Shown in pieces: positions 16,150 to 26,600 of a DNA stretch of 64,000 nucleotides. How positions within the stretch are numbered: the first letter of the stretch is position 1; each line of letters begins with the position of its first letter. This stretch comes from Myxococcota bacterium (lineage in GTDB: Bacteria > Myxococcota_C > UBA6777), in assembly GCA_023150835.1 (NCBI GenBank), contig JAKLKB010000004.1, forward strand, positions 93,301 to 157,300, written 5' to 3'. The notes under the pieces are model-generated. The model had not been told where the DNA came from. It saw only the letters and a list, made by a program, of their open reading frames with translations, and searched no databases. Both the position numbers and the translations under genes were made by a program.

Positions 16150-17415
16150 ATGATCGCGATACCCTCATCCACCACGACAAACCGCTCATGGTTCGGTGGC
16201 CTTGCGCTCTCGGTGCTTTGCTTTGCCCTGCTTCCGTGGGCCTACGGAAGCCCACCCACCACCCAGCCCTCACGCCTCACTTCTACAACAGCGCCATCCA
16301 AACAGCCCTCTGTTTCGCGCCGTTCGCTCGCCCCTCAGCCTCTGCCCACGCCGCCACAGGGCTACATCCCCGCCTCCCCTCGCCAACTTACCTCCCAAGG
16401 GGTCAACGGAGAGGCCTATTTTTCACCCGATGGAAAAAAACTGATCTTTCAATCCTACGGAAGAAAAGAACACGCCCATACACAAATCTACATCCTTGAC
16501 CTCCAAAATGGAAAAGAAACGCGCCTTACCAACCATGACGGCGATGATACATGTTCTTATTTCCATCCAAACGGAAAGAGTATCCTTTACGCCTCGACCG
16601 TTGATGAAGTCAGAGAATCTTACCACTTCCGTTTTTTCGCCCCCTCTTGGGTCGCCAAGCACCGCGCACAACGCGAACAAGCTGCCAAGTCCCAAAAATG
16701 GGGCAAAAAAAACCGCGCAAAACACAAACGAACCTACACTTGGGTCTACAAACCCTACGAGATCTATCTTGCGGGGCTTGATGGCAAAAATCCCCGACGC
16801 CTGACCCACGCCAACGGCTATGATGCCGAAGGAACCTACAGCACCGATGGAAAGCATATCATCTTTAGCTCCCACCGCGACGGCGACCAAGAGCTTTACT
16901 TGATGAACGCAGACGGCACAGCCCAACGCCGCCTCACTTGGCGCAAAGGCAACGATGGTGGCCCCTTCCTCTCCCCCAGCGGAAAAGCCGTGACTTGGCG
17001 CTCTTTTGACGTCAAAGGCAATTCCCAGATCTTTGTGGCCGACCTGCAAGACGCAACACTCCGCAATATCCGCCAATTGACCTTCAAATCGGGCATCCAC
17101 TGGGCACCCTTCTGGCATCCCTCCGAAAAATGGGTTCTTTTCAGCGCCAACAGCGACGACCGCAAAAACTTTGAACTCTATCTCGTCAACACCGAAGGAA
17201 CCTGCCTCAAACGCCTGACTTACAGCCACGCTCAAGATGTCTTGCCCGTCTTCTCCCCTGATGGGAAACAGATCGCTTTTACAGCCCGAAAAGGCCGATA
17301 CAGCCAGCTTTACATCATGCCTTTTGTGATGCCCAGCCACTGCGAAGATCCTCGCCTCCACCGCACTCCCCAAAGCCTTCTCCACTTCCCTCCACCCCCA
17401 CCTCAAAAACACTAA
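16150..17415 (+). CDS. Exported TolB-like WD40/PD40 beta-propeller protein
   Basis: 421 aa, ATG 16150 with ACAGGAG upstream. The N-terminus has an export signal (FGGLALSVLCFALLPWAYGS). A Pro/Ser linker is followed by six or so propeller blades with PD40 signatures: AYFSPDGKKLIFQS, SYFHPNGKSILYAS, TYSTDGKHIIFSSHRDG, PFLSPSGKAVTWRS and VFSPDGKQIAFTARK. These blades resemble those of the periplasmic TolB protein and of DPP-type peptidases, but no peptidase domain follows. A positively charged insert (AKSQKWGKKNRAKHKR) sits in the second blade. It may bind proteins or glycan in the periplasm. Too unlike TolB to name it so. Confidence 0.78.
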   Translation: MIAIPSSTTTNRSWFGGLALSVLCFALLPWAYGSPPTTQPSRLTSTTAPSKQPSVSRRSLAPQPLPTPPQGYIPASPRQLTSQGVNGEAYFSPDGKKLIFQSYGRKEHAHTQIYILDLQNGKETRLTNHDGDDTCSYFHPNGKSILYASTVDEVRESYHFRFFAPSWVAKHRAQREQAAKSQKWGKKNRAKHKRTYTWVYKPYEIYLAGLDGKNPRRLTHANGYDAEGTYSTDGKHIIFSSHRDGDQELYLMNADGTAQRRLTWRKGNDGGPFLSPSGKAVTWRSFDVKGNSQIFVADLQDATLRNIRQLTFKSGIHWAPFWHPSEKWVLFSANSDDRKNFELYLVNTEGTCLKRLTYSHAQDVLPVFSPDGKQIAFTARKGRYSQLYIMPFVMPSHCEDPRLHRTPQSLLHFPPPPPQKH

Positions 17416-17469
17416 ACTCCGCTCCCACACAAACACCCCAACCACGAGACACAAAGAAAGGCAGCCTCC

Positions 17470-19497
17470 ATGCCCAACTCAACACGCACCAACCCCCATC
17501 GTCCCCTCCCCCCCGCGCCCAACACACCTCACCTCTCCAACACCGCTCCCGTCGCCCCCACCCCAAGCCCTGCCTCCACCCGCGATCCACACCGCTTTGA
17601 GCGTCCCGCTCCAAGTCCCACCAACCCGCACACGCCCCCCGCACACACACCCGCCACTCCTGCCGAACGCTACATGCAGCCCCTTGATCACGGCTTTTGG
17701 AAAGATCCCCAAAGCACCGCACCCATCGGCAAGATCAACGGCTACATCGACTTTGCCGTCCAAAACTACGAGTACCACAAAAAGATGGCTGTCGAAGTCC
17801 AAGTCGAGCGCGAAGACGGAAGCACCGAGCGTTACCTCTATCGCCCCCAATACAAAGGCAAACTCCCCGATGGCCGCGAAAAATGGGGCGTCGATCCGAT
17901 CTCCATCTTCCCCGATATCCCGGGCCGATCTGCTGTCAAAGAAGTCCGCTTTTCTTATAAGGTACAAGCCGACGTCGATCACGACGGACAACGCGACCTT
18001 TGCGTCTCCCACAACTTCTACAAGATCGCCGACGCCAACGCGCTGCGGACTCCCTCCACACAACTTGGCTCACCCGCTCCCACCGCTCAAAATCCCGAAG
18101 CCATCGCCCCTCTCGCCGATCCCTCACGCATCCACAACGCCGCAGCTTCCCTCAAAGACACCGTCCCACCCGTCGAAGTCTACTTCGCTCCCTACCAACA
18201 CCCCGAACGCGCTTTGATCGCCGAGATCGACAAAGTCATCCAAGCCAAACGCCTTGACCCACAAAGCCACCACAGCATCCATGCTTCTGTCTTCAACATC
18301 AACGACCCCGAGATCGCAAACAAACTGATCGAAGCCCATCAAACTGGCGTGGAGGTCAAACTGCTCACCGCCGCCCACCAGATGGATCCCAACAAAGCCT
18401 ATCAACTCGAATACAAGCGACTCCAACAAGCCGGTGTCCCCGTCATCGGCATCGCACGCGACGAGATGTTTGCCTCCAATCATACAAAGTTTGCGATCTT
18501 TGACGGACACACCGTGACTACAGGTTCTTACAATTGGGAAAGCCGCTCGAACGACGAAAACAATGAAAATATGATGATCTTGCGTTCTCCTGCCGTCGCG
18601 GCTCTCTACGAAGATATCTTCCGAGGCGTCGCGGGTGAAGCCCAAGTCGACCGCTCCATCCAACCTCTCGACAAAGTCAACGTCCTCTACTCCCAGCAAC
18701 ACAACGTCCCCAAAGCCATCTACGACGAGATCGAAAAAGCCAAAGACAGCATCACCCTCTCGATGTTCACCTTGCGCTCCCTCCAATTCGAGGACGCAGG
18801 ACAGCACAAAGATATCCTTGATGCACTGATCCGCGCTCAACAACGCGGTGTCAAAGTCTCGATCCTTCTTGAGAAAAATATTGCAGATGCGGGTGAATAT
18901 TACGGACGCCTTACAGAAAATGATCCGACCGACGAACGCCTTGCACAACACGGCATCGAGATCGTCAAGATCAAAACCAACTTCAACAACAACCCCTATG
19001 CGGCCATGCACCACAAGTTCGCCGTGTTTGACGGCCAAACCACCATGACGGGAGCCTACAATTGGTACGCAGGGAGCCAAGTGTCCGACGACGACTTGAT
19101 CGTGATCCGCGACACCGATATCGCCCAACGCTACCTCGGCGAAGTCACCAACCTACGCCGACACTACGATCCCGACTTCGATCCAAGCAGCGTCCCCCAC
19201 ACCCAAGTCGCCTTCTCCGTCCAACACCCCCACACCCGACCCGGAGACCAAGTCTACCTCGTCGGCGATATCCCCGAGCTTGGCGGATGGGATCTCGACA
19301 AGGGCATCCGCCTCAACGCAAACGACTGGCCCGACTGGAAGGTCGCTCTCGATATCCCCGCAGGTACGCACTTTGAGTACAAGTTTGTCGTCAAAAACCC
19401 TTGGAGTGGCCGCGTCTGGGAAGCCGGCGCAAACCGCGAACATACCGCCAACTCCAACCAACCCAAGGATGCCCTCTTCGAGCATTTTCGCGGATAG
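17470..19497 (+). CDS. PLD-fold (two HKD) protein flanked by starch-binding-type modules
   Basis: 675 aa, ATG 17470 behind AAAGGCAGCC. Residues 1-65 are a Pro/Thr-rich lead. Residues about 75-188 (IGKINGYIDFAVQNYEYHKKM, VRFSYKVQADVDHDGQRD) resemble a CBM21-type glycogen/starch-binding module. Residues 235-570 hold two phospholipase-D motifs, H338-x-K340-x4-D345 with TTGSYNW and H514-x-K516-x4-D521 with MTGAYNW. Residues 578-675 (VYLVGDIPELGGWDLDKGI, WKVALDIPAGTHFEYKFVVK) are a CBM20-like starch-binding module. No signal peptide is visible, so a cytoplasmic, glycogen-associated phosphodiesterase or nuclease is the simplest inference. The substrate is unknown. Both HKD sites appear intact. Confidence 0.85.
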   Translation: MPNSTRTNPHRPLPPAPNTPHLSNTAPVAPTPSPASTRDPHRFERPAPSPTNPHTPPAHTPATPAERYMQPLDHGFWKDPQSTAPIGKINGYIDFAVQNYEYHKKMAVEVQVEREDGSTERYLYRPQYKGKLPDGREKWGVDPISIFPDIPGRSAVKEVRFSYKVQADVDHDGQRDLCVSHNFYKIADANALRTPSTQLGSPAPTAQNPEAIAPLADPSRIHNAAASLKDTVPPVEVYFAPYQHPERALIAEIDKVIQAKRLDPQSHHSIHASVFNINDPEIANKLIEAHQTGVEVKLLTAAHQMDPNKAYQLEYKRLQQAGVPVIGIARDEMFASNHTKFAIFDGHTVTTGSYNWESRSNDENNENMMILRSPAVAALYEDIFRGVAGEAQVDRSIQPLDKVNVLYSQQHNVPKAIYDEIEKAKDSITLSMFTLRSLQFEDAGQHKDILDALIRAQQRGVKVSILLEKNIADAGEYYGRLTENDPTDERLAQHGIEIVKIKTNFNNNPYAAMHHKFAVFDGQTTMTGAYNWYAGSQVSDDDLIVIRDTDIAQRYLGEVTNLRRHYDPDFDPSSVPHTQVAFSVQHPHTRPGDQVYLVGDIPELGGWDLDKGIRLNANDWPDWKVALDIPAGTHFEYKFVVKNPWSGRVWEAGANREHTANSNQPKDALFEHFRG

Positions 19498-19499
19498 AT

Positions 19500-19619
19500 T
19501 ATGAAATCCGCCCATCGCGTGCGCCGACACGTAGGGGCAGCCCCCTGTGGCTGCCCAACCATAGGGCGTCTACAGCGGATCACACCTACCCTTCGTGTAC
19601 ACTTCTCTCGGATATCGTA
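19500..19619 (+). repeat. Family A element, forward
   Basis: Starts TATGAAATCCG and ends CGGATATCGTA, with hairpin GGGGCAGCCCCCTGTGGCTGCCC. It begins three bases after the stop of the PLD/starch-binding gene. Confidence 0.87.
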
Positions 19620-19658
19620 AAATATCGCGCCTCACCACAAACAGCCCCTCATCCCCTC

Positions 19659-21257
19659 TCACAACAACGAGCAGATCCCCACAACACAGACTTTGAACAA
19701 GCCCGAACATTTGTTTCCACAACGACCACAGTTGTTCGGATCCGTAAGAAATGTCACACACTTACCGCCGCAGTCACGAGGTTGAAGAAGCGGGCATTCG
19801 CACTTGCCCTTCTCACAGGACTGATTACTGTGACACGCCGCACCGCACCTTCCGCAATGCCGCGTATCATCGCGCAGATTCACACAAGCCTCTCCGCAAC
19901 GTGTGAGTCCCTCTCGGCAAACACACTGCCCTGCTCCACAAACTTCTAGTTTCGAGCAGACTTTGTCACAGGCCCCGCAATGATCGGGATCTTTTTGTAG
20001 ATCGCGGCACGCACCGCCACACGACACATACCCATCCCTGCATCGACAAGCCCCCTGATCACAGATCTGATTTTCCGCGCACTTCGTCGTGCAATCCCCG
20101 CAATGTTGCGGATCGCTTTTCAAATCGACGCATCGCCCATCGCATGAAGACTTGCCCTCTGAACAAGAAAGTACACACTTGCCTTCTTGGCAGCTTTGCT
20201 CGGCCCCACACACCACACCACAACGACCGCAATTCGACGGATCCAACGAGAGATCCGCACAGCGAACTCCGCACAGCGTCCGCCCCACCGCGCAACGGCA
20301 CTCGCTTGGACAAAAAGCCCCTTGACATGCCGAATCGATCGGCAAACAGACCTCTTCGTTTGCACAAAGATTCCCGCACGATCCACAATGCTTTGGCCCC
20401 CATGCCGTCAAGCAGCGCTGCTCACAAACCACCGTGTCACAGCCGCAATCTTCGTCCACCACTCCGTCACAATCGTCGTCCAATCCGTTGCATTTTTCGC
20501 TAGGCAACGGCAAGACTTCGCCTTCGCAAACATCGGACCATTCATTGTTTTCCTTGCAACGCTGCTTGCCTTGTTGGCAGATCCCCACCCCCGCAAACCG
20601 CAGATCTCCCGAATAGCAAGGCCGCTCTTCTCCTGCCTTACAATCGCAGCTTTTGTCTTTCGGGTTGTCGATCTTTCCGTCGCAATCTGTATCCAAACCA
20701 TCGCATTTTTCGGGGCTTGGCAGCACTTGTCCCAAACAGTTCCCCCACCGAAACACCCCATCTTCGGCCACTTCGCAAAGCTGGATCCCTGCGCGACACG
20801 ATCCGACAGGCTCACTCTGCCCCACCAACAAAGGCCCCGCATAACAAGGTCGCTGCGCCCCCAGCGCAAGGCATGTACAAGCGTTGTTTCCGACGTTGTC
20901 GATCTTCCCGTCACAGTCGTTGTCGATCCGATCGCAGATCTCGGCTGTTGGGGTGACTTCACCTTTGCAAACCGACCACACCCCGTCTCTTCCACAAAAC
21001 CGCTCTCCCCACCGACAAGGCGATGTATCGGCGGTTTGTGGAGAGCTGCTGCACCGCTCGATATCACCCGCAACGCACTCCGCCACTTCGCAGGTCTTGT
21101 ATGCGGCATTCGGCAAGTTCAAACAATGCACCGCAGGCGCACTCCCCCTACAGTCTTCGGCTGTTTCGCAAGCTCTCTTCACTTTACCGATGCACCCTCC
21201 CCACAACAACGAGACACTCCACAACACCACACATCCGATCCGCACACCACCACGCAT
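19659..21257 (-). CDS. Lipoprotein with MopE-like and Cys-rich repeats
   Basis: 532 aa from ATG 21257. The signal peptide ends LLWGGC (lipobox). Residues about 100-260 contain three MopE-type putative metal-binding motifs: EICDRIDNDCDGKIDN, EKCDGLDTDCDGKIDN and EKCNGLDDDCDGVVDE. From about 280 to the end there are seven copies of the H-C-G-x-C-G-x-x-C Cys repeat also found in the 5378-8323 product. It ends without a membrane or sorting tail. Such proteins are usually surface-exposed in this kind of bacterium; calcium or copper binding is possible from the Asp-rich motifs but not shown. It is divergent from the radical SAM gene. Confidence 0.87.
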   Translation of the reverse strand: MRGGVRIGCVVLWSVSLLWGGCIGKVKRACETAEDCRGSAPAVHCLNLPNAAYKTCEVAECVAGDIERCSSSPQTADTSPCRWGERFCGRDGVWSVCKGEVTPTAEICDRIDNDCDGKIDNVGNNACTCLALGAQRPCYAGPLLVGQSEPVGSCRAGIQLCEVAEDGVFRWGNCLGQVLPSPEKCDGLDTDCDGKIDNPKDKSCDCKAGEERPCYSGDLRFAGVGICQQGKQRCKENNEWSDVCEGEVLPLPSEKCNGLDDDCDGVVDEDCGCDTVVCEQRCLTAWGPKHCGSCGNLCANEEVCLPIDSACQGAFCPSECRCAVGRTLCGVRCADLSLDPSNCGRCGVVCGAEQSCQEGKCVLSCSEGKSSCDGRCVDLKSDPQHCGDCTTKCAENQICDQGACRCRDGYVSCGGACRDLQKDPDHCGACDKVCSKLEVCGAGQCVCREGLTRCGEACVNLRDDTRHCGRCGAACHSNQSCEKGKCECPLLQPRDCGGKCVTFLTDPNNCGRCGNKCSGLFKVCVVGICSLL

Positions 21258-21603
21258 CCATCACCTCGCTCCACACTCGCCTCACAAACAAACCATGCCA
21301 CCACACACCCCAAGCATCCGCGATCTTCGACCACTTGCACCTTTACCACATCGCTCACAAACAAGCCAAGCCGTCACACACCAAGCATCCCCCAAAAAAC
21401 ACCTCTTCACAAGGCTTTACAAAAAACAGGCGCGATCGCACACTCCAGCCCGCAGGAAAGGTCTGTACAACACCGCACACGCCCCCCCACAAGACCAAAG
21501 ACCACAAGACCAGACCCTCTGCACACCACCCATGCCCGCAAACAAGGCCCGTCCTCTTCACAGCGACGCGCTCCTGCGCGGCTTTTGCAAACGAGAAAAA
21601 AAC
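21258..21603. other. Divergent intergenic region, A/C-rich
   Basis: It lies between the divergent lipoprotein and YgiQ-type genes. The top strand is dominated by A and C and is open in several frames, but no frame shows a protein-like composition or a family motif. Both promoters should lie here; no convincing boxes were seen. Confidence 0.4.
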
Positions 21604-23640
21604 ATGTCCGCCCCACGCACACGTTCTTTAACCGACTGGCTTCCCACCACCCCCAAAGAGGCCCAACTTCGCGGCTGGGATGAACTCGATGTGATCTTGG
21701 TTTCGGGTGATGCCTATATCGATCACCCCGCGTTTGGCACCGCTGTGATCGGTCGCCTCATCGAAAGTATGGGCCTGCGTATCGCTCTCGTCTGCCAACC
21801 CAACTGGAAAGACGATCTGCGCGACTTCAAAAAGTTTGGCCCACCTCGCCTTTTCTTCGGTGTCACCGCTGGCTGCATGGACTCCATGGTCAACAAATAC
21901 ACCGCAGGCAAACGCCTTCGCTCCAACGACGCCTACACACCAAGCGGTGAATCGGGCTTTCGCCCTGACTACGCAGCCACCGCCTACTCCCGCATCCTCA
22001 AACAACTCTACCCCGAAACACCCGTACTGATCGGCGGGATCGAAGCCTCCCTTCGGCGCGTCACTCACTACGACTATTGGTCCGATCAAGTCAAACCCTC
22101 CATCCTGATCGACAGCAACGCCGACCTCCTTGTCTACGGCATGGGCGAACAACCCCTCCGCGAGATCGTCCGCCTCCTCCAAAAAGGCGTCCCCTTTGAA
22201 AGCCTCAAAACCATCCCCCAAACCGCTTTCGCTCAACCTCGCCAAGAAGCCCTCCCCAAACACAAACAATGGCAAAGCTTCGCCCTCGCAAGCCACGAAG
22301 ATTGCCTCAACAACAAAAAAGTGTACGCCCGTAACTTTAAATACGTCGAGCAAGAATCCAATAAACAATTTGCTCGACGTCTGACACAAGATTGCGGTGA
22401 GTCGACGGTGGTGATCAACCCACCCTTTCAAACCATGACCGAAAAAGAGATCGATACCTCTTTCGATCTGCCTTATACCCGACTCCCTCACCCCAAATAC
22501 GCCAAACGCGGGCCGATCCCTGCCTACGAGATGATCAAGTTTTCCGTCAATATGCACCGTGGATGCTTCGGTGGCTGTAGCTTTTGCACCATATCTGCCC
22601 ACCAAGGCAAGTTTATCGCCAGCCGCTCGAAAGAATCGATCCTTAAAGAAGTCGATGCCATCACCAAGATGGAGGACTTTCGCGGATACATCAGCGATCT
22701 CGGCGGTCCTTCCGCCAATATGTACAAGATGAAAGGAAAAGTCCAAGAGATCTGCGACCGCTGCGTCAGCCCTTCTTGTATCTTCCCTGTCGTCTGCCAC
22801 AACCTCGACACCAACCACCGACCCATGCTCGAAGTCTATCGCGCAGTCGCTCAACACCCCGATGTCAAAAAAGCCATCGTATCAAGCGGTATCCGATACG
22901 ATCTGTTCATCGACAAAGACCCCGAAGAAGACGCCCAAAACGGCTATACCGCCTACCTCGAACAACTCGTCACCCAACACGTCTCAGGCCGCCTCAAGGT
23001 CGCCCCCGAACATACCTCCGACAACGTCCTCAAGATGATGAGAAAACCTTCGTTCCAGCTTTTCCACAAGTTCAAAGCCCGATTCGACGCCATCTGTGAA
23101 CGCGAACAGATCAACCAACAACTCATCCCCTATTTCATCTCCAGCCACCCCGGCTGCGACCTCAAGGATATGGCCCACCTTGCCGCTGAAACCAAAGAAC
23201 TCGGCTTCCAACTCGAACAAGTCCAAGACTTTACGCCCACCCCCATGACCGTCGCCACCGAGATCTATTACTCTGGTTATCATCCTTACACGCTCAAGGA
23301 GATCAGTACGGCACGCACACACCAACAAAAGACACTTCAACGCCGCTTTTTCTTTTGGCATGAGAAAGAAAATCACTCATGGATCCGCCAAGCCCTCCAA
23401 GAGATCAAGATGGAAAGTCTCGCCAAAAAACTGCTTGATGAACCCTCCCCAACGGCTCCCACTACTTCTGCGATCTCCCGCCCCGCCCACCGCAGCCAAG
23501 AGTCCCCTCCAACAACGCCGCCCAAAGATCGCCCCGCCTCGACCTCCCGCCAAGTCCCCTACCGCGCCCCTCACCCCAAGGCCAAACATCGCGCCCTCCA
23601 AAGTCATCGCTCTCCCCGTCCTCACGGCCCAGAAAGATAA
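21604..23640 (+). CDS. YgiQ-family radical SAM protein
   Basis: 678 aa. I chose ATG 21604 because the family starts RSLTDWLPTTPKEAQLRGWDELDVILVSGDAY; the open frame continues upstream without family sequence. The cobalamin-binding-like N-terminal half includes VTAGCMDSMVNKYTA and IGGIEASLRR-x-x-HYDYWSD. The radical SAM cluster motif is C-F-G-G-C-S-F-C in HRGCFGGCSFCTISAHQGK. The later HVSGRLKVAPEHTS and FTPTPMT-x-ATEIYYSG blocks are YgiQ-specific. The reaction catalysed by this family is not established. The Pro-rich tail (about residues 610-678) is extra. Its last 19 bases overlap the convergent gene at 23622. Confidence 0.92.
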   Translation: MSAPRTRSLTDWLPTTPKEAQLRGWDELDVILVSGDAYIDHPAFGTAVIGRLIESMGLRIALVCQPNWKDDLRDFKKFGPPRLFFGVTAGCMDSMVNKYTAGKRLRSNDAYTPSGESGFRPDYAATAYSRILKQLYPETPVLIGGIEASLRRVTHYDYWSDQVKPSILIDSNADLLVYGMGEQPLREIVRLLQKGVPFESLKTIPQTAFAQPRQEALPKHKQWQSFALASHEDCLNNKKVYARNFKYVEQESNKQFARRLTQDCGESTVVINPPFQTMTEKEIDTSFDLPYTRLPHPKYAKRGPIPAYEMIKFSVNMHRGCFGGCSFCTISAHQGKFIASRSKESILKEVDAITKMEDFRGYISDLGGPSANMYKMKGKVQEICDRCVSPSCIFPVVCHNLDTNHRPMLEVYRAVAQHPDVKKAIVSSGIRYDLFIDKDPEEDAQNGYTAYLEQLVTQHVSGRLKVAPEHTSDNVLKMMRKPSFQLFHKFKARFDAICEREQINQQLIPYFISSHPGCDLKDMAHLAAETKELGFQLEQVQDFTPTPMTVATEIYYSGYHPYTLKEISTARTHQQKTLQRRFFFWHEKENHSWIRQALQEIKMESLAKKLLDEPSPTAPTTSAISRPAHRSQESPPTTPPKDRPASTSRQVPYRAPHPKAKHRALQSHRSPRPHGPER

Positions 23641-26600
23641 ACGTACACCAAAAAGATCAACAGCAAAAACACCGCACCCAACCCCAACGCTTTGATTCCA
23701 CCACTAATCTCAGGCCCCGAAGCCGCAGGATTTCGGGCTTTTTCAGCGGCGAGGCTGCGTTTTTCGCCTGTTTTGCTCGGCGTCGTGGGATGGCCTGCGC
23801 TTGGCCTTGAAGGAGAGGCCAAAGACGCAGACGGCGGAGGCGGCGTACCCGCGACAACAGGCGATCGCCCCCCTGCTGACGCAGCAGGGCGGCCTGCGGC
23901 GGCAGGCGAAGTCTGAGCGGACGAGCGGGGCGCGATCTTTTGCGCTTCTTGCGTATAAGCACCGGGCGGCATCGGCTGAAACAGCGGGATCTTGGACAAA
24001 ACTTCGACAGGTGCAAGCAAGATCTCATCAGGCGGCAAGATCCCACCACCCGCAGGTTTGTGCTGTGGAGCGTGCTGTTGCAGCAAAGCTTGTGCAACAA
24101 ACCGAATCATCGGGCTTTCATCCGCCAGTAGCTTTTGCATCATGGTGCGCCGCCAAACGCCATGCCCGCGTTGCCACAAGGTGTACATCAATTGAAAGCG
24201 CAGCTTTTCGCCAAGCATCGAAGCAGCGGGCGAAAACAGAGCTTCTTCAAACAGCGCACGCCCTTCTTCGGGAGGCAAACAACCGATCATCCAAACCGCG
24301 TGGTGGCGTTGGGCAGCAGGGCGATTGGCATGAAAGATCTCCGAACGCAAAAACCCCGAGGCATCGAATCCTTGCGTTCTCGCCCATGCGGAAAAGACCA
24401 TCTCTTCGATGAACGGGATAAAAGCGAGAGCGCGCTGCCGCAAGCACTGATCCAGCCACCACTGCAAACGCGGCGAAGGATGCAACAACGCTTGGGTCAC
24501 CCACAGATGAAAACTGCGCGGAGATTGCTCGTATTGGAGGTGATCGAGGATCATCGACTCAAGGATATCGGGCGCACAACTCCGCGCAAGATCACAAAAG
24601 ATCTGCCACATCTCCAAAGAAGGCGGATGGTGGTCAAAATACTCAAAGATGATGTGAAACGCCGAAGCAACGCGGGCTTTGTCTGCACGCAATGCGACTT
24701 GGGCAAAGATCTCGGCTTGTTGTTCGCGCAAAGGACCTTCTGGACTCTTGATCAAAAAGCGCGCACACAACGGCAACGACTCAGGAGCCAACTCCGCCAA
24801 CAAGGCCCGCGCCTCTTCTCCGTGTGGGTGCATCCCTTCACGCAAGATATGCGTCATGCGGTGGCGGGTCTTGAGATGGCCGAGCATCTCACGCAGACTC
24901 AACTGGATACGACGCGAGGGATTTTCTTGCGCAATCTTCTCTAAAAAAGAAACCATTTGGCGAACGGATCTCCAATCCGTTGTCTGAAGCTGTGCATCGA
25001 CGATGTCTTTGGAAAGAGAAAGGGCGCTTTCCAAAAGTTCGCGGTTGGGGCTGTCTTGGATCTTGGTGATCAGATCGCGCTGGACGTGTTGAATCGTATC
25101 GGGAGACAACACACGCAACAAACCGCGCCGAACGGCCTTTCCAAACGCATCGGAAGACGAGGCTTGCAACCAATACTGCGCGATCAACGACTCATCCAAC
25201 GCAGCGATCTGTTGGAGGACGCCCAAGACAAATTGCTTGCGCAGAGCATCTTCTTGGATCTGGCCGACCGCTTCGCCAAAACGGGAGAGATCTTCTTGGA
25301 TGGTCTGTTGAGTGACGGGCGCGACAAGATGTTTTGGATCGCGCTGCGACGCTGCGTAAGTCTGCAAACCACGCAATGAGGCTTGCACATAACGCGGAAA
25401 GTTCGGCTGCTGCATCAATTCGCCGAAACGCTGCGAGCGAACGATCTCTTCGATACGCAAAGACTTGGGCCACCGATCGAGCGGAACGTTCGCGGCTTGG
25501 TTCCAATCGATATCGTCGAACGACGGCAACGGCGCAGCGTAGCCCGAAGCATGAGCCTCCACCACAAGCCCCTGCCCTGTCGGGGTCGCCCCACGCGACT
25601 CCACCATTGAGCGCGCATCGCTCGCGCTAAGGTGATCTAACGAAGCCGTCACATCGACAAATCCGCCAAAGTCTTGTTGCGATCCGCTGACGTCGACGCC
25701 TGCGATCGACATACTTTCTTCGCCCTGTCGGGTGACATCAAACATCTCGACCGAATGCGTCGAGGCATCCACCCGATGCCCCGTGATCTGCAACGGATCT
25801 GCCGTTTCCGCAGATCCACTACGAGCCGCAACATCCGATGCAGCGGGAGCCACAACAACCGACGGAACGCCTCCTGAGCGATCCAAAGATCGGCTGTTCT
25901 GGCCTTGTTGTGCGGGTTGAGGTTGCGCGGTACGCAACGCTTGCGCCAACTGCTCTTGCCATGTCAACAAACGGGCGAGTGCTTCGGCGGCTTCGACGCT
26001 CATCTCTTGTTCTTGAGCAGCGCGAGTGTCTCGTTCCGCAGCCGCCAAAAGCTCCGAAAGAGACGGAAGCTGTAGCGGTTCCCCCACTCCACCGATCCCT
26101 TGGGGGCCTTTTGCGGAAAACAGATCTTGGCGTTGCGCCATCGCGTTGGACAACGCATCCAACATGGGATCCGCAGCGGCAGATTCTTCGGCTGCAAACC
26201 CCGATTCGGCTTGCGCGGGTGGGATGTCGGCGAACAATTCGTTGGGCAAAAACTGCGATGGATCGAGGGGTATCGGAACGCTGGTCACGCCTTGCGTATG
26301 CAACACTCCACCCGCTTTGGCGGGCATCTCACCCTGCCAAGGGAGCGGTGCGCCCGAGCCTTCAAAAAAGGGCTGGAGCGGCGCGGGAGCCGCCGCTTCT
26401 TTTTCCATCGTGCGCTTGTTCTGTGGCCCTGCGATCCCCTCCGAAAGCACCTCCAACAACCCACGCGATCCAGATCGCGGCAGAGAGATATCCTCCGAAA
26501 CAGGCATCCCTTCGAGAACTTCAAGCCCCTTCGGAGGAGCCTGCATCCCGCTTCCACTTGAGAATGGCCTTGCACTCGGGGCTTGCCCTTGACTTCCAGA

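Noticed and set aside
16423-18063. Long minus-strand frames over the propeller and PLD genes
   Set aside because: They have no start signals and mirror strongly supported plus-strand genes.
20884-21603. 240-codon N-terminal extension of the YgiQ-type protein
   Set aside because: It runs antisense through the Cys-repeat lipoprotein gene and lacks family sequence; ATG 21604 fits the family start.
21628-22857. 409-codon minus-strand frame across the radical SAM gene
   Set aside because: No ribosome site or family motif; the opposite strand carries the complete YgiQ signature.
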